Source: Microbacteriaceae bacterium 3FA27C10
GTDB taxonomy: Bacteria > Actinomycetota > Actinomycetes > Actinomycetales > Microbacteriaceae
Reading direction: 5' to 3'
NCBI GenBank assembly: GCA_005502775.1
Contig: SCNI01000005.1
Span: 1-64,000, forward strand
Length of the DNA: 64,000 nt
The notes below the pieces were generated by a model. It saw only the letters and a program-made list of their open reading frames with translations, was not told the origin of the DNA and did not search any database. Shown piece by piece: positions 61,545 to 64,000 of the stretch; position 1 is the stretch's first letter; the number at the start of each line of letters is the position of its first letter. Position numbers and translations under genes: made by a program.

Positions 61545-63202
61545 GGGAGCACCGCCTCGAGCGCGCGGAGCGCCACCACCGCGTCGGCTCCGGCGATCAC
61601 CGCCCGACGGTGGCTCACCACCACGACGGCGCGGCCTTCGCCGGCGAGAACGTGCAGACCCCGGATGAAGGCGGCCTCGGTCTCGTCGTCGAGTGCCGAG
61701 GTCGGCTCGTCGAACACCACGACGGCTCCGTCGGTGCGGCGGGCGCGGTAGACGGCACGCGCCGCCCCGACGCGCTGCGCCTGGCCGCCGGAGAGGCCGC
61801 CGCCGCGGGAGTCGACGAGCGCGCCGAGGTCGAGATCGACTCCGCCGACGAGGTCGAGGCTCGCCCGGGCGGCCACCGCATCCGGAGTCTCGTCGCCCAG
61901 GCAGATGTTGCTCTGGACCGTTCCGGCCAGGAGGGACGGATGCTGGCCCGCCCACGCCAGCCACGGCCGGGGTACGGGGTCGCCGCTCGCGTCACGGCCG
62001 TCGACGAGGATGCTGCCGGCCGCCGGAACGAAGCCCAGCAGCGCCGCCACGAGCGACGACTTGCCGGCGCCGCTCGGCCCGGTCACCACCGTGACCGCGC
62101 CGCGCTCGAACCGCGCCTCGAGACCCTCGAAGGCCACGTTCTCGCCGTACCTCACCCCCAGCCCCCGCACCTGGAGCCCTGCGCCCCGTTCCGCCCCGCC
62201 GACGAACTCGGAGCTTACCGACGGCACGCCGGCCGGAGCAGACGGCAAGGCGGCGGCGTCGAGGATGTCGAAGATATCGGAGGAGGCCGCCACCCCGTCG
62301 GCCGCCGCGTGGAACTGGGCGCCGACGTTCCGCAGCGGCAGGAAGGCCTCGGGCGCCAGCAGCAGAACGAACAGGCCCACCTCGAGACCGAGGCTCCCCT
62401 CGATCAGCCGCACGCCGATCGACACGGCCACGAGCGCCACCGAGAGGCTCGCTGCCAGCTCGAGCGCGAAGCCCGAGAGGAACGAGACGCGCAGTACTTT
62501 CATGGTCTGCGAGCGGTAGTCGTCGGTGACGGCGCGGATACGCGCAGCCTGCCGGTGCTGCCGCCCGTAGATCGTGAGCGTCGACAGGCCGCCCACCACG
62601 TCGAGGAACGCGGTGGAGAGACGCCCGAGCTTCTCCCACTGCTTCTGCTGCACCGACTGCGTGGCCCAGCCGATGAGGATCATGAACAGCGGGATGAGCG
62701 GCAGCGTCACGGTGACGGTCAATCCGCTCAGCCAGTCCTGCCACCAGATGACCACGAGGATGATCGGGGTCGCCACGGCGGTCAGGATGAGCTGCGGCAG
62801 GTACTTCGAGAAGTAGGTGTCGAGCGCATCCAGGCCCGGCCCCGCGGTCACGCCGACGGCGGTGGAATTGCGCGAGCCGAGCCATCCGGGGCCCAGCTTC
62901 GTGACGGCATCCAGCACCCGGCGCCGCAGCTCGCTCTTGACCACCGCAGCGCCCCGCGCGGAGTTCAGTTCGGCGAGCCAGGCCGCCGCGAAGCGCACCA
63001 GCACGACACCGGCCAGCAGCACGAGCGGCAGCACCAGGTTCTCGAGCTGCTCTCCCGCGATGGCCCGCACGATCACGTGGGTGACGAGGTAGGAGAAGCC
63101 GATCACGGCCGCGGTCTGCAGCAGGGCGAGCACGCCGCCGGCGGCGAAGAACGCGCGGGCTGCGGCCGCATATCGGAGGAGCCGGGGGTCGACGGGGCGC
63201 AC
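61541..63202 (-). CDS. cydD: ABC exporter subunit CydD
   Basis: The 553-residue partner of CydC has a six-helix domain (about 15-310) and an ATPase with Walker A GPSGAGKSS (near 377) and LSGGQAQR (near 470). The GTG at 63202 starts four bases after cydB. The nucleotide-binding domain is complete in both subunits. Confidence 0.94.
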   Translation of the reverse strand: MRPVDPRLLRYAAAARAFFAAGGVLALLQTAAVIGFSYLVTHVIVRAIAGEQLENLVLPLVLLAGVVLVRFAAAWLAELNSARGAAVVKSELRRRVLDAVTKLGPGWLGSRNSTAVGVTAGPGLDALDTYFSKYLPQLILTAVATPIILVVIWWQDWLSGLTVTVTLPLIPLFMILIGWATQSVQQKQWEKLGRLSTAFLDVVGGLSTLTIYGRQHRQAARIRAVTDDYRSQTMKVLRVSFLSGFALELAASLSVALVAVSIGVRLIEGSLGLEVGLFVLLLAPEAFLPLRNVGAQFHAAADGVAASSDIFDILDAAALPSAPAGVPSVSSEFVGGAERGAGLQVRGLGVRYGENVAFEGLEARFERGAVTVVTGPSGAGKSSLVAALLGFVPAAGSILVDGRDASGDPVPRPWLAWAGQHPSLLAGTVQSNICLGDETPDAVAARASLDLVGGVDLDLGALVDSRGGGLSGGQAQRVGAARAVYRARRTDGAVVVFDEPTSALDDETEAAFIRGLHVLAGEGRAVVVVSHRRAVIAGADAVVALRALEAVLP

Positions 63203-63206
63203 GACT

Positions 63207-64000
63207 CTAGTGTGCGCCCTCGACCGGGATCTGTGCGCGGCTGACCCGCTTGCGGAAGATCCAGTAGGTGAAACCCTGGTAGGCCAGGATCAGCGGCAGG
63301 AACACCAGCGCCACCCAGCTCATGATCTGCAGGGTGTAGGCCGACGAGGAGGCGTTCTCGATGGTGAGGCTGTTGGCCGGGTCGTTCGAAGCCGGCATCA
63401 CATCGGGGAAGAGAGCGAAGAACAGGCTCAGCACCGCGAGCGCGATCGTCGCCGCCATCAGGCCGAACGAGAGGCCCTCTCGGCCGCGGGTGTTCGCGAG
63501 CACCGCACCGATCAGCGCCACCGCTGCCGCCGCCGACAGCAGGGCGGATGCGACGGTGCCGTGGGCGAGGGTGGTCCAGAGCAGGAACGCGGCCGCCACC
63601 ACGACGGTGAGCACGCCCGCGCGGGTGGCGAGACGGCGCGCACGCTCCCGGATGTCGCCCTCGGTCTTGAGCGAGACGAACACGACGCCGTGCGTGAAGA
63701 ACAGCAGCAGCGTGGTGAGGCCGCCGAGCAACGCATACGGGTTCAGCAGGTCGAAGAAGGTGCCGGTGTAGTTGTGCCCCGCGTCCAGCGGCACGCCCCG
63801 CACGATGTTCGCGAAGGCCACGCCCCAGAGGAAGGCGGGAACGGCGGATCCGATCACGATCATGCGGTCGAAGCGCTTCTTCCACGCCGACTCCGAACGC
63901 TGGTGCCGGTATTCGAACGAGACACCGCGCAGGATGAGGGCCAGCAGGATGAGCAGCAGCGGGAGGTAGAAGCCGCTGAAGAGCGTCGCGTACCACTCGG
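63207..64000 (-). CDS. cydB: cytochrome bd oxidase subunit II, C-terminal part
   Basis: The gene runs off the right edge. About 264 residues of the C-terminal part are present; the full protein is usually around 340. It starts in the window at EWYATLFSGFYLPLLLI and has six or seven membrane helices, GVAFANIVRGVPLDAGHNYTG and the end IPVEGAH. An ATG at 63863 inside it is not the start. cydB-cydD-cydC form one unit. Confidence 0.95.
   Translation of the reverse strand, partial: EWYATLFSGFYLPLLLILLALILRGVSFEYRHQRSESAWKKRFDRMIVIGSAVPAFLWGVAFANIVRGVPLDAGHNYTGTFFDLLNPYALLGGLTTLLLFFTHGVVFVSLKTEGDIRERARRLATRAGVLTVVVAAAFLLWTTLAHGTVASALLSAAAAVALIGAVLANTRGREGLSFGLMAATIALAVLSLFFALFPDVMPASNDPANSLTIENASSSAYTLQIMSWVALVFLPLILAYQGFTYWIFRKRVSRAQIPVEGAH

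Overview
The window is a 64 kb, GC-rich chromosomal segment from a high-GC Gram-positive bacterium, most likely an actinobacterium of the Microbacteriaceae type. Four things point there: the start of the 16S rRNA, the arrangement ftsK-pgsA-cinA-clgR-DUF3046-recA-recX-miaB-miaA-dapF-hflX-lexA, a CIRCE-controlled hrcA-dnaJ pair, and cydB-cydD-cydC. It reads as core genome. I see no insertion sequence, prophage, integrase, CRISPR array or tRNA gene. About 85% of the genes lie on the minus strand, so most operons read from right to left.

Layout by region. (1) 1-14.3 kb, minus strand: infC-rpmI-rplT, a TrmH-type RNA methyltransferase, pheS-pheT, the arginine cluster argC-J-B-D-F-H, an unlisted 55-residue membrane protein, a 3-methyladenine DNA glycosylase, then the leader and 5' end of 16S rRNA. 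infC uses an ATC start behind a perfect Shine-Dalgarno and has a structured leader of about 230 nt. (2) 14.3-18.6 kb: a DUF1844 gene (+) converges on hisC-hisB-hisH-priA/hisA-sseB. (3) 18.6-29.6 kb, DNA damage and RNA modification: a LysM membrane protein and lexA share one SOS operator; hflX, an RsmC-like methyltransferase, dapF, miaA, miaB, recX, recA (SOS box plus a second PafBC-like promoter), DUF3046, clgR, cinA and pgsA follow. (4) 29.6-42.5 kb: ftsK, RNase J, dapA, era, corC-like, ybeY, phoH, HIT, rsmE, dnaJ and hrcA with CIRCE. (5) 42.6-51.4 kb: a DUF4870 protein, hemW, DUF1990, lepA, an NAD-dependent epimerase, a ketopantoate reductase, an aminotransferase fused to a GNAT acetyltransferase, and rpsT. 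(6) 51.6-64 kb: holA, comEC, comEA, leuS, a class IV aminotransferase (pabC-like), cydC, cydD and the 3' part of cydB.

The features fit together as stress-linked core operons: an SOS pair (LexA regulating itself, the LysM divider/hydrolase and recA), a heat-shock pair (HrcA/CIRCE), a proteolysis regulator (ClgR), ribosome assembly factors (YbeY, Era, RsmE, HflX, LepA), and amino-acid operons (arg, his, lysine via DapA/DapF).

I did not find a new multi-gene system. The observations most worth a second look are eight genes with a TANNNT hexamer exactly six bases before the start codon (predicted leaderless mRNAs), the SOS-box/promoter/hairpin design upstream of the LysM gene, the dual damage promoters of recA, the ATC start and leader of infC, a 24-bp near-perfect palindrome before clgR, the aminotransferase-GNAT fusion, and the 55-residue membrane protein in the arg operon.
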